Below, one piece after another: positions 17,894 to 26,519 of a stretch of 64,000 nt of DNA; the stretch's first letter is position 1, and every line of letters begins with the position of its first letter. A program made the translations under genes and the position numbers. The DNA lies in contig NZ_RKRA01000001.1 of assembly GCF_003814705.1 (NCBI RefSeq), forward strand, positions 930,001 to 994,000, read 5' to 3'. The notes under the pieces were generated by a model. It did not search any database. It was not told the origin of the DNA and worked only from the letters and a program-made list of their open reading frames with translations. This DNA is from Georgenia muralis (GTDB taxonomy: Bacteria > Actinomycetota > Actinomycetes > Actinomycetales > Actinomycetaceae).

Positions 17894-19108
17894 ATGCGCC
17901 GCCCTCGCCGCGTTGCGCTCGTCTCGAGCTCGTTCGCCCCGTACGTCGGCGGGGTGGAGGAGCACACTCTCCACGTCGCGCAGGAGCTGAGATCGGCCGG
18001 GCATCAGGTGGCCGTCTGGACGGTCGACCGCGGGGAGTCGCTGGGCACCAGGTTCGTCGACGGGCTGGAGGTGCGCTACCTGCCCTGTCCCCAACCGGCG
18101 GGCTCCATCGGCGCCGTTCTCCGGTTTCTCGGCACCGCACCTGGCGCCGCCCTCCGGTGGCTGCGTGCGTGGCGGGACCTACGGCCAGAGGTCCTCCACG
18201 TCCAGTGCTTCGGACCGAACGGCCTGTACGCGCTTGCGCTGCACCTGGTCGCCCGGGTGCCCCTCGTGGTGAGCTCCCACGGCGAGACGTTCGCCGACGA
18301 CCACGATGTGTTCTCGCGGTCCCGGTTGCTCCGGACAGGCCTCATCCGGTCGCTCCGGTCCGCCTCGGCGGTCACCGGCTGCTCCCGACTCGTCGTCGAC
18401 GACCTCGCGGAACGATTCGGCGCCTGGGGCGGCGTCGTCGTCCCCAACGGCGTCGACCTCGACGGCCCCGGGCCAGGGCCGCGGCCGGGCGATGCGCCGC
18501 GTCCCGCTGTTGACCAGCTCCCGACCGTGTTCGCCGTCGGGCGGGTCGAGCGTGCCAAGGGTTTCGACCTGCTGCTTGACGCCTTTGCCCGGCTCCAGAC
18601 CCCGGCTCGGCTCGTCATCGGCGGGGACGGCAGTGAGCTCCGCGCCCTCCAGGTTGGGGTGGACGCCCGCGGCCTGAGGAGCCTGGTGGAGCTGCCGGGG
18701 CGACTCAACTCCGACGAGGTCGCCCGGCAGATGACGTCCGCCGCCGTCGTCGTCGTGCCGAGCCGCCAGGAGGCGTTCGGCATCGTCGTGCTCGAGGCCT
18801 GGCGCGCCGGCACCCCTCTCGTCGCCACGAGCCTCGGCGGGCCGGGCGACCTCGTCGAGGACGGGGTCGACGGCCTCGTCGTCGACCCGACCGACCCGGC
18901 CGCCCTCGCAAATGCGATCGACTCGGTCCTGCGGGACCCGGCACTCGGACGACGTCTGTCCGGGCGGGGCTCCGAACGTGTTCACGCCTACACCTGGACC
19001 CGCACGCGCGAGCTGTACGAAGCGATCTACGACCGTGTCCTCGCACCCTCCCGATCGCCGCGCCCCCGCCCTCGGCGATCGATCCACTGGGGGCGCCGAT
19101 GGTCCTGA
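17894..19108 (+). CDS. Glycosyltransferase family 4
   Basis: A 405-residue GT-B enzyme: VALVSSSFAPYVGGVEEHT (glycine loop), VLHVQCFGPNGLYA, VVSSHGETFADDHDVF, GRVERAKGFDLLL (donor Lys) and SRQEAFGIVVLEAWRAG (E-x7-E). Two ATG codons are adjacent at 17891 and 17894. A GGGGGAG site directly touches the first, so I prefer the second; either gives the same enzyme. The C-terminus is very basic (RPRPRRSIHWGRRWS) and overlaps the next gene by 10 bases. Confidence 0.88.
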   Translation: MRRPRRVALVSSSFAPYVGGVEEHTLHVAQELRSAGHQVAVWTVDRGESLGTRFVDGLEVRYLPCPQPAGSIGAVLRFLGTAPGAALRWLRAWRDLRPEVLHVQCFGPNGLYALALHLVARVPLVVSSHGETFADDHDVFSRSRLLRTGLIRSLRSASAVTGCSRLVVDDLAERFGAWGGVVVPNGVDLDGPGPGPRPGDAPRPAVDQLPTVFAVGRVERAKGFDLLLDAFARLQTPARLVIGGDGSELRALQVGVDARGLRSLVELPGRLNSDEVARQMTSAAVVVVPSRQEAFGIVVLEAWRAGTPLVATSLGGPGDLVEDGVDGLVVDPTDPAALANAIDSVLRDPALGRRLSGRGSERVHAYTWTRTRELYEAIYDRVLAPSRSPRPRPRRSIHWGRRWS

Positions 19109-20055
19109 GTCCTGCCCTGCGTTCGTTCGTCGACTACTCCGGCACGGGTCGGCGACGAGCGCGCGCGCTGAGGCGGGCGGCCGGCGTTGCTCTGACACCG
19201 GCGATGTACCCGAGGGGCCCGGTCGTTCCCACGTACTGGTGGGACATGCATCCCAACTTCGGCGACGAGATGACGCCGTGGCTCCTCCCGCACTTCGGGA
19301 TCGCTCCGGTCCACCGAGCCCCGTCCCGGGCTCGGCTCGTCGGTGTGGGCAGCATCCTTGAGCACCTCCCGACGGACTTCGCGGGCGTCGTGTGGGGCAG
19401 CGGCCTCATCGACGACCGCCCGAGGCCCCTGCCGAACGCCACCGTCGTGGCCGTGCGTGGCGCGCTCACTCGCGAACACCTCGGCGTGCCTTCGACCACC
19501 GTGCTCGGCGACCCAGCGCTGCTCGTCTCTCGACTGATCCCACGCCCGAGGGTCCGCTGGCGGCTCGGTCTCGTGCCGCATGGTCACCACCGAGACCACC
19601 CCAACTTTCTCGCCCCGGCGAAGAACTTCCCTGCCGAGGTCCGCGTGATCAACGTCCACGACCGGCCCGCCCGGACGGTGCGGAGGATCGCAGCCTGCGA
19701 CGCGATCCTCACCACCTCGCTCCACGGCCTGGTCGTCGCCGATGCGTACGGCATACCAGCTGCGTGGACCGTGCTGCAGCCGGCTCTCTCCGGCGGGGAC
19801 TTCAAGTTCCGCGACTACGAGACAGTGGTGACACCGAGCGCCACCCGCCGGTACGACTTTCGGCCCGGCGAAACCCTTACTCAGCTCGCGGCGCGCACCC
19901 GCCGCGCCGACGCCGCCGCCGTCGCCGTCGCCATGCAGGGGCTGGACGCCTCCGTCGGCACCCTGCACGACATTTTCGCGGGCGAGGTGCGGCGTCCGTT
20001 CAGCGCGGCAGTCGACCTCTTGAGCGCCTCCGCGTCGCGACGGGGGCCGTCATAG
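19099..20055 (+). CDS. Polysaccharide pyruvyltransferase-family protein, copy 1
   Basis: A 318-residue protein. The N-terminal motif TYWWDMHPNFGDEMTPWLL and the later TSLHGLVVADAYGIPAAWT are hallmarks of the WcaK/CsaB pyruvyltransferase superfamily, which moves pyruvate from PEP to form ketals on sugars, although several members in this superfamily are better described as glycosyltransferase-like. It overlaps the preceding GT4 gene by 10 bases and has a close relative at 25608. Ketal pyruvate would give the polymer a negative charge. Confidence 0.85.
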   Translation: MVLSPALRSFVDYSGTGRRRARALRRAAGVALTPAMYPRGPVVPTYWWDMHPNFGDEMTPWLLPHFGIAPVHRAPSRARLVGVGSILEHLPTDFAGVVWGSGLIDDRPRPLPNATVVAVRGALTREHLGVPSTTVLGDPALLVSRLIPRPRVRWRLGLVPHGHHRDHPNFLAPAKNFPAEVRVINVHDRPARTVRRIAACDAILTTSLHGLVVADAYGIPAAWTVLQPALSGGDFKFRDYETVVTPSATRRYDFRPGETLTQLAARTRRADAAAVAVAMQGLDASVGTLHDIFAGEVRRPFSAAVDLLSASASRRGPS

Positions 20056-20067
20056 TCCGCCCCACAT

Positions 20068-20922
20068 TCAGACCGCACCCCCAGCGCGCAGGAGGGACCG
20101 GGCTCGGCGCACCACCGCTTGGCCACCGGGGAGCACCGCGCGGAGGCGTGCCACCGGGTTCCGCGGCGTGGGGGGCACGCCGAACTCAACAGCGATCGCC
20201 GTGCTGACCGGTCGACCGAACCCACCCATGCTGATCCCGGAGTGGTTCTCCCCTGTGCCCACCGTGTACAGGGCGCCCGGGAACGGCAGAGGCGCCAGGG
20301 GCGTCCCGGCCGCCGCGAGTCGGTCGGCGGCGTACACGTGGGAGCCCAGCAGGTCGCGCAGGCGGTCCCCGAAGGCTGCCGTGAGCTCGTCCTGGGACAC
20401 GGAGCACGGATCGAGCATCGGCGCCTCGAACAGGTCTGCTCGAATGATGTGGGACGTGCCGCAGTGTCGATAGAAGTCGGGCTGGGGTCGGACGGACCGG
20501 CGAGGGGGGCAGTAGCGCCACCCGTTCTGGACGTACCACCCCGGGGCTGTGTGGTGACGATTCACGTACGCCGCTATCCGCCTGCTCACGTAGTCGTCCG
20601 CGTCGAACGCCATGACGTGAGAGGGGTTGTGGCGGATGACCTCGAGCAGACCGACGGCGAGCTTCGTGCCCTTGTCGAGGAGAACGGCCTCACGCCCGGT
20701 TTGCGGTCCGGCCACGGCCGAGGGTGGGGGAAAGTCCACGCGGACGAACGTGACCTGCGCGGGGACCGGGAACCCGGGTGGCTGGTTGCCGACCACGACG
20801 ACGTGGAACTCCGTCGAACTCTGTGCACACACCGAGCGCAGGCTCGCCAACGCCAGCGCCTCGACGCGCGAGTAGTCCGAGGCGTTGAGCGGGTGCCGCA
20901 GCGACGTGATGAACCCGATCAT
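20068..20922 (-). CDS. Putative glycosyltransferase (GT-A like)
   Basis: A 284-residue protein that begins GFITSLRHPLNASDYSRVEA and has an internal DADDYVSRRIAAYVNRH segment, whose acidic triad looks like the DXD metal/nucleotide site of GT-A enzymes. The segment SLRSVCAQSSTEFHVVVVGN also fits a nucleotide-binding first strand. I know no named family for certain. Its stop is 12 bases from the end of the convergent pyruvyltransferase gene, and its start faces the GT11-like gene. Confidence 0.65.
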   Translation of the reverse strand: MIGFITSLRHPLNASDYSRVEALALASLRSVCAQSSTEFHVVVVGNQPPGFPVPAQVTFVRVDFPPPSAVAGPQTGREAVLLDKGTKLAVGLLEVIRHNPSHVMAFDADDYVSRRIAAYVNRHHTAPGWYVQNGWRYCPPRRSVRPQPDFYRHCGTSHIIRADLFEAPMLDPCSVSQDELTAAFGDRLRDLLGSHVYAADRLAAAGTPLAPLPFPGALYTVGTGENHSGISMGGFGRPVSTAIAVEFGVPPTPRNPVARLRAVLPGGQAVVRRARSLLRAGGAV

Positions 20923-20994
20923 GGTTGAAAACTACTGCCGACAATGCAACTCGGTGCGCCCATCGACCGGTCTAGGACGCGATATCTTGACCCG

Positions 20995-21855
20995 ATGGTC
21001 GACGTGCGTCGTGCTGTCACGGCCAGGCTCGGGGAATGGACCTGGAAGGCTATGCGCCCCCTTCGCCGGGGCACTCGCACGGTGCAACTCGTACCAGAGC
21101 GAGGTGTGGGCTTCGGCAACTTTCTCTACCTGCTCTTCGACGCCCACCGCCGCCGATCCCTCGGGGACGGTTACCGCGTCCTGCGCCCCAGAGCGATGGA
21201 GCCCTGGCTCACGGCATTCCCGGCTCTGCGTCCCCTTTCCATTGACCGAACCGAGATGGGCCGATGCGACCGGCAGCTGGGGTGGGGATTCGAGCTGCAC
21301 AACCGCTTCGGCCTGGACTTCAACCGCGAGCAGCTGCAAGCCTTTGTGAGAAGCACCTTGATCGCAGGACTCTCCGGGCGCGTCGGCGACGGCGAGGAAA
21401 ACACTGTGACCCTCAACATTCGCCGGGGCGACTACTACGCAGTGCCCTACTTTCGTGGAACGCACTCCATGGACACTCCCGCCTACATCGAGGTTGCCCT
21501 CGATGAGGCCATCCGCACGGGAGGACGTGCGACGTCGCTCGTCGTCGTGTCCGACGGGCTGGACTGGTGCCGTTCGCGGCTCGACGGCCTACTGCACTCC
21601 TTCGCCCCGTCGGTGCTCTATGCCGAAGGATCTCCCTTAGAGAACTTCCGCACCGTCGCGACGGCTCGCCGCCTCATCGGGACGAACTCAACCTTCTCCT
21701 ACTGGGGGGCCTACGTGAACGATGTCCTCCACGGTCCGACCGCTCAGGTGATCATGCCTCGGTTCCACGCCCGCGTGGGCAACGACCATCGGGCTTACCA
21801 GCTCGACCCCCGCTGGACGATCATCGAGGACATCCCCGGCGGGTGGAACTCCTGA
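20995..21855 (+). CDS. GT11-like (alpha-1,2-fucosyltransferase family) enzyme, copy 1
   Basis: A 286-residue protein. NIRRGDYYAVPYF matches the HxRRGDY GDP-sugar-binding motif of GT11/GT23 fucosyltransferases, and LIGTNSTFSYWGAYV matches the SxFSWW motif. The N-terminal FGNFLYLLF corresponds to the GNxxFxY motif. I choose ATG 20995 because it aligns with the start of the paralogue at 22728; an ATG at 20944 would add 17 residues. Codon 215 (21637-21639) is TTA, very rare in such genomes. It ends base-to-base against its own paralogue. Confidence 0.82.
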   Translation: MVDVRRAVTARLGEWTWKAMRPLRRGTRTVQLVPERGVGFGNFLYLLFDAHRRRSLGDGYRVLRPRAMEPWLTAFPALRPLSIDRTEMGRCDRQLGWGFELHNRFGLDFNREQLQAFVRSTLIAGLSGRVGDGEENTVTLNIRRGDYYAVPYFRGTHSMDTPAYIEVALDEAIRTGGRATSLVVVSDGLDWCRSRLDGLLHSFAPSVLYAEGSPLENFRTVATARRLIGTNSTFSYWGAYVNDVLHGPTAQVIMPRFHARVGNDHRAYQLDPRWTIIEDIPGGWNS

Positions 21856-22728
21856 TTAGGCCGCCGACCAGCCACCGGGCAGGTCTCGCACCACGTCCCA
21901 CCGCACGTCGAGCTGGAAGGCGCGACCACCGTTGACGGCCCTGGAGTGGAAGCCCGGCATGACGACATGGGCGCGCGCACCGTGGAGGACCGTCGCTACG
22001 TACCCCGCCCAGTACGAGAACGTCGAGTTCGCCCCGATGAGCCGGCGAGCGCTCGCGACGGCGCGGAAGTGGTCCAGCGGTGTCGCGGCCGGAGAGATGA
22101 AACGGACCTCGGGCACCATTGCGCGAAGCCGGTCGCCGAGATTCTCTCGGCACCACGCCACGTCATCCGAGACGACAAGGATGGTGCGAACCGGCTCTCG
22201 GGCATTGATCCTTCGCAGTGCCTCGTCCATGTAGGTTTCGAGGTTGAAGCCGTAGGACCGGCGGAACTCGGGGATGGCGTAGTAGTCACCGCGACGGACG
22301 TTAAGGACGACGGGATCGTCCGTTCCGCCGTCATCAACCTCACGCGCGTCCGGCATCAGCGGCGACCCGAGAATCATGTCTTCGATGAACACCTTGAGGT
22401 CGGACGGCCCGAAATCCTCTCCGAACCGCTGGAACTGGGAGGTGGGAGGCCACTCCCGCCGATCCCACGGACGCACCGCTTCCCGTTGTGTCGTCAGCTC
22501 ATCGCGCACGGCCGGCAAGACCTCCAGCCAAGGCTGGATGTGGTCCCGCGTGAGGACGAGGTAGGTCTCTCCCCGTCGCCGCCGCATGTCCGCGTGCAGC
22601 CAGTAGTATAGGAAGTTGCCGAACCTGGGGCCGGGGTCCGGTGTCAGCAGTACCAAGCGCCGGCCCCGTCGGACGGTTCGCGTGACCAGCGGCTTGAGCG
22701 CCCCGAACCTGTTCTGGACAGGGGTCAT
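21856..22728 (-). CDS. GT11-like (alpha-1,2-fucosyltransferase family) enzyme, copy 2
   Basis: A 290-residue paralogue of the gene at 20995, in opposite orientation and sharing the end point (21855/21856). It has the same motifs: PRFGNFLYYWLHAD, VLNVRRGDYYAIPEF and LIGANSTFSYWAGYV, and both end IPGGW/LPGGW. It lacks a good ribosome site before ATG 22728. TAA is used as stop, unusual here. Together the pair suggests two deoxyhexose (fucose/colitose-like) or related transfers. Confidence 0.82.
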   Translation of the reverse strand: MTPVQNRFGALKPLVTRTVRRGRRLVLLTPDPGPRFGNFLYYWLHADMRRRRGETYLVLTRDHIQPWLEVLPAVRDELTTQREAVRPWDRREWPPTSQFQRFGEDFGPSDLKVFIEDMILGSPLMPDAREVDDGGTDDPVVLNVRRGDYYAIPEFRRSYGFNLETYMDEALRRINAREPVRTILVVSDDVAWCRENLGDRLRAMVPEVRFISPAATPLDHFRAVASARRLIGANSTFSYWAGYVATVLHGARAHVVMPGFHSRAVNGGRAFQLDVRWDVVRDLPGGWSAA

Positions 22729-22763
22729 GACGCGAGCGTAGTCAGTTACCGAGCATGCCCCGA

Positions 22764-23750
22764 CTACTGCGCGGCGGCTCGAGGCGGTCCGTCGGAGAGC
22801 ACTGCGCGGATCCGTCGGGATGCGTCGTCCGCACGCCTCGGCGGAAGAGGTCTCAGGCCCGCAGCGGACGGGAGTACCGCCAGGCCCCAGACGACTCCGA
22901 CGAGGGTGACGCCGAGACGCTGCGCGATACGCCCGGGGCCGCCCGCGGACAGGACGTCGCGGAACTGTCCTGCGATCCATCTCCAGAGCAGCGGGGATGC
23001 GCCCCCTGCGTGGCGGGCGAGCAGCACCACGTGGTTGCGGCGCCCGTAGAGCTTGTAGCGCGTGTCGAACCGGGCCCCCTTCACGTGCGGCGCCGGACGG
23101 TGGTCGACCACCGCACCTGGGACGAAGACCACGCGTCCGCCCAGCGCGCCGACCCTGAGGAACATGTCGGTGTCCTCACGCAGTGCGGTCCCCGGGTAGT
23201 CGTCCCGAAAGCCCCCCAGCTCGGCCAGCGCCGTCCGTCGGAACGACATGTTGGCGCCGATCCCGTGGTCGACCTCCACGGGGCCGGGCAGAGCCGCCGC
23301 GAACCCTGCCGTCAGTCGGCCGTTCGGCAGGAGCCGGCCGACCGGCTGGTGGTAGCTCTCCTCCCCGGGCAGTCCGTTGCACGTGCGTCCGGAGACAGCC
23401 TGCACCGTGGGGTCGAGGAAGGCTGCTCGCAGGGCGGCGGCCCAGCCCGGCCGGACCACCACGTCGTCGTCGAGGAACGCCACGACGTCACCACGGACAT
23501 GGATGAGCGCCTCGTTGCGTGAGCGAGTCATCCACCCCGCCAGCCCCGGGTCGTGGACGTAGGTCGCGCCCGGAAAGCTCGACTCGACGAGTTCGTGGCT
23601 GGAGGCCACGGAGGCGTCCACGACGACCACGTCCTCGAGGTCCGGCCGTTCGTCGGCGAGGCTGCGCAGACAGCGCACCAGGAAGTCAGGACGTTCGTAC
23701 GTCACGACGCAGACGCCGAGCGTGGGTACCTGCTGGTCACCGATGCGCAT
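22764..23750 (-). CDS. Glycosyltransferase family 2
   Basis: A 328-residue GT-A enzyme: VCVVTYERPDFLVRCLRSL (nucleotide site), VVAFLDDDVVVRPGWA (DXD), GIGANMSFRRTAL and LREDTDMFLRVGALGG (catalytic-base region). The C-terminal 60 residues hold a hydrophobic segment (RLGVTLVGVVWGLAVLPSA), so it is probably membrane-attached. ATG 23750 overlaps the end of the upstream GT2 gene by 14 bases. Frames opening further upstream lie antisense-like within the neighbour and are not used. Confidence 0.88.
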   Translation of the reverse strand: MRIGDQQVPTLGVCVVTYERPDFLVRCLRSLADERPDLEDVVVVDASVASSHELVESSFPGATYVHDPGLAGWMTRSRNEALIHVRGDVVAFLDDDVVVRPGWAAALRAAFLDPTVQAVSGRTCNGLPGEESYHQPVGRLLPNGRLTAGFAAALPGPVEVDHGIGANMSFRRTALAELGGFRDDYPGTALREDTDMFLRVGALGGRVVFVPGAVVDHRPAPHVKGARFDTRYKLYGRRNHVVLLARHAGGASPLLWRWIAGQFRDVLSAGGPGRIAQRLGVTLVGVVWGLAVLPSAAGLRPLPPRRADDASRRIRAVLSDGPPRAAAQ

Positions 23751-24690
23751 CACCCCACCGTAGAGAAGTCCAGCCAGTGCGGTGGAGTGCTTGGGACGCC
23801 GTGACCGCGGAGGCCCGGACGGCCGCGGCCGCGGGCGCGGGCCGACCCGCCCACCGGAGCTCGGCCGCGAACGTCCTCGCATCCCGCGCTCGCAGCGCGC
23901 CAGCCGTCCCGTGCAGCGCCTCGACCGCCGACGCCTTGAGGAACCGCCTCAGGTTCTCCCTGAGAAGCAGTGCGGCTGCGACGTCCTCGCGGTCGAGCGC
24001 GCGCCCGATCTGCGCCCGGAGCATCCGCTCCGTGGACTGCCGTCCGGCGAGAGCTCCCGGAGCGGAGACGTTGCCTGCATGACGGCGGTACCCGACCAGG
24101 GCGTCGTCGAGGGAGAGGAACTCGCCGACTTGCGCGAGACGCAGGGTGAAGTCGTTGTCCTCTGCCAGTGACAGGGTCTCGTCGAACCCTCCGACCCTCT
24201 CGCAGATGTCACGTCGGACAAGCAGTGTCACGATCCGGGGCAGCGGCTCCTCGCCGCTCAGGTAGCGCCGTGACAGGGCCTGCCGGGCGCGCCATCCTTC
24301 GCCGAACGGCTGACCTTCCGCGTCGATGTACCACCCGGCGCTGTGGACCGCGACGTGGTGCGGGGCCGCCTCCCACGCACGAACCTGACGCTCCAACCGG
24401 TCAGGACGCCAGATGTCGTCGTCGTCGAGGAAGGCCACGAGCGGAGCGACGCCCTCCGCAAGCCCGCGGTTTCGCGCCGCCGAGACACCGCCGGACCGCT
24501 GGTGCACCACCCGGGCGCCGGGGACGCCCGCGACCACAAGGTCCAAGGCGCTAGGGTCGGGGCTACCGTCGTCGACAACGACCACGCGCCAGTGCGGCCA
24601 CGTCTGCGCCTTGACGGATGCAAGTGACTCTCGGAGATACGCGTGGTTGCGGTTGGTCGCGACGACGACGTCCACCTGGGTATCGGGCAC
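23737..24690 (-). CDS. Glycosyltransferase family 2
   Basis: A 317-residue GT-A enzyme: VDVVVATNRNHAYLRESLAS, VVVVDDGSPD, GVSAARNRGLAEG and PLVAFLDDDDIWRPDRL (DXD). The GTG start at 24690 has a good GTGAGGT site six bases before it; the open frame extends 150 codons further but without a better start and would overlap the divergent gene. It forms a two-gene unit with the GT2 gene at 22764. Confidence 0.88.
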   Translation of the reverse strand: MPDTQVDVVVATNRNHAYLRESLASVKAQTWPHWRVVVVDDGSPDPSALDLVVAGVPGARVVHQRSGGVSAARNRGLAEGVAPLVAFLDDDDIWRPDRLERQVRAWEAAPHHVAVHSAGWYIDAEGQPFGEGWRARQALSRRYLSGEEPLPRIVTLLVRRDICERVGGFDETLSLAEDNDFTLRLAQVGEFLSLDDALVGYRRHAGNVSAPGALAGRQSTERMLRAQIGRALDREDVAAALLLRENLRRFLKASAVEALHGTAGALRARDARTFAAELRWAGRPAPAAAAVRASAVTASQALHRTGWTSLRWGDAHR

Positions 24691-24774
24691 ATCTACCTCA
24701 CTCGAACCGGACGCGTCGAGGCTATCGGTACGGTCCCGCCCTCGGGCAGCGATGACCGGGGATATGGTCGGCTC

Positions 24775-25608
24775 GTGAAGCGGCACGCGTACGTCTTGGC
24801 AGGCGACCCCGCCTGGCTCGGCCACAGCGTCGGTTCCTACTACCCCTTCGTCGACCGGATCATCGTCTCGTACGACCGCCGCGGCCTGTCCTGGTCCGGC
24901 CACCCGATGTCGGTGTCCCAAGCGCTCGAACGCGTGCGCTGGCTCGACCGCGACGCCAAGGTGGTGCTCCTCCCGGGCGACCACTCCGATCCCGACCGCC
25001 CGGTCCTCCAGGTCGAGACCGAGCAGCGCCAACGTGCGCTCGACGCTGCCGGCGAGGGCGCAGACTGGGTGCTTCAGCTCGACACGGACGAGGTCCCCCT
25101 CAACATGACGTCGTTGCTCGGTGCGATCGACAGTGCGCACCGGACGGGCGCAGACGGTCTTGACTACCCGCTTCGCGACCTTTATCAGCAGGTCAGCGGG
25201 GGTCAGTTCCTCGAGCGGTGCGGCAGACTCTGGACGTCACAGGCGTCGTTCCCCGGTCCGGTCGCGGTCCGTGCCGGCACCCGGCTGTCGCACTGCCGCC
25301 AGGCCGAGGTCCCCTTGTTCCGGGTGGACTTCGCGGCGCACAACACGGATCCGTGGCACCCTGCCCGCGCTCGGGTGGACGCCGTCGTGGAGAAGGACAA
25401 GGGCATCGCACACCTGAGCTGGGTCCGATCGGCCGAGCAGATGAGGGAGAAGGCAACGACGTCCGGGTACGCCTCGCAGATCGACTGGCCGGTCGAGCTC
25501 CGTCGTTGGGAGTGGCGGCGCCGGCACCCGCTGCTCACGGTCGTGACAACTCCACTCCAGGCCAGGCGATCTCGCTTCCGTCTGACCTTCCTGCCGGTGC
25601 CCGGCTGA
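24775..25608 (+). CDS. Putative GT-A type glycosyltransferase
   Basis: A 277-residue protein. After the start (GTG 24775, KRHAYVLAGDPAWL) come PFVDRIIVSYDRRG and LQLDTDEVPLN, which look like the nucleotide strand and DXD motif of a GT-A fold. The family is close to GT2-like enzymes that act on capsule sugars, but I cannot name it. It overlaps the pyruvyltransferase-like gene by one base (TGATG), so both are translated together. Confidence 0.65.
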   Translation: MKRHAYVLAGDPAWLGHSVGSYYPFVDRIIVSYDRRGLSWSGHPMSVSQALERVRWLDRDAKVVLLPGDHSDPDRPVLQVETEQRQRALDAAGEGADWVLQLDTDEVPLNMTSLLGAIDSAHRTGADGLDYPLRDLYQQVSGGQFLERCGRLWTSQASFPGPVAVRAGTRLSHCRQAEVPLFRVDFAAHNTDPWHPARARVDAVVEKDKGIAHLSWVRSAEQMREKATTSGYASQIDWPVELRRWEWRRRHPLLTVVTTPLQARRSRFRLTFLPVPG

Positions 25609-26519
25609 TGCGCCGAGGCGCGGCACGGACGGCGCGGCGCGCGATGGGTTACCTCTCCACCGCAGCTCTTTATCCGCGCAGTCCGACCGTCCGGACGTAC
25701 TGGTGGGACGAGGTGCCGAACTTCGGCGACCAGCTCACGCCATACCTGCTTGCTCGCTACGGCGTGGCTGCCCTACCAGCGGGCCCGTCCGACTGCGACC
25801 TCGTCGGCATCGGCTCACTCCTGCAAACCATGCCGACAGGTTTCTCCGGCACGATCTGGGGGTCGGGGAGCCTCACAGCCGAGGTGCCCTCCCTTCCGCG
25901 CGCCACGATCATCGGCCTCCGCGGCGAGCTGACCCGCTCGGCGCTCGGGGGTCCTGAGGTCATTGCCCTCGGCGATCCGGCGCTGCTCGTGGCGCGAGTG
26001 CTGCAACGCCCCTACCCCCGTTACGACCTGGGCATCGTGCCCAACTTCGCCCACAAGGCGGACCGGGCGATCACCGCTCTCGCGGCGAACGACGCAGGCG
26101 TACGCGTGAAGGTCATCGACCCGCAGCAGCACCCAGCGAAGGTCGTCCGGGAGATCGCGTCGTGCCGCGCGGTTGTCACCTCCTCGCTGCACGGCCTGAT
26201 CGTCGCCGATGCGTACGGTGTCCCCGCGGCCTGGACCCTCCTCGAGCCAACTTGGGACGGGGCGGATCACAAGTTCCTCGATCATGAGTCCGTGGCCATG
26301 CCGAGCACGTCACGAAGGGTCGATCTCAGCCCGACCACGTCCGCAAGAACCGCGGCAGGATGGACACAGCGAGCGAACCGGCGCGCGGTCGACCACGCCA
26401 TCGACCAGCTGCACAGATCTGTTCCTTCACTGGTCGCGGCGACCCCGCACCGGGTCGCCAGCCCGTGGTCGCTCGCCCTTCACTTACCGGGCCTGGTGCG
26501 ACCCGGAAGTCAGACCTGA
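25608..26519 (+). CDS. Polysaccharide pyruvyltransferase-family protein, copy 2
   Basis: A 303-residue paralogue of the gene at 19099, with the same signatures TYWWDEVPNFGDQLTPYLL, GDPALLVARVL and TSSLHGLIVADAYGVPAAW. Codon 293 (26484-26486) is TTA. The last 36 bases overlap the 3' end of the convergent ABC transporter gene, and that TTA is the reverse of the transporter's TAA stop, so the codon may be forced by the overlap. Two copies in one locus could pyruvylate two different residues or one may have another donor. Confidence 0.85.
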   Translation: MRRGAARTARRAMGYLSTAALYPRSPTVRTYWWDEVPNFGDQLTPYLLARYGVAALPAGPSDCDLVGIGSLLQTMPTGFSGTIWGSGSLTAEVPSLPRATIIGLRGELTRSALGGPEVIALGDPALLVARVLQRPYPRYDLGIVPNFAHKADRAITALAANDAGVRVKVIDPQQHPAKVVREIASCRAVVTSSLHGLIVADAYGVPAAWTLLEPTWDGADHKFLDHESVAMPSTSRRVDLSPTTSARTAAGWTQRANRRAVDHAIDQLHRSVPSLVAATPHRVASPWSLALHLPGLVRPGSQT

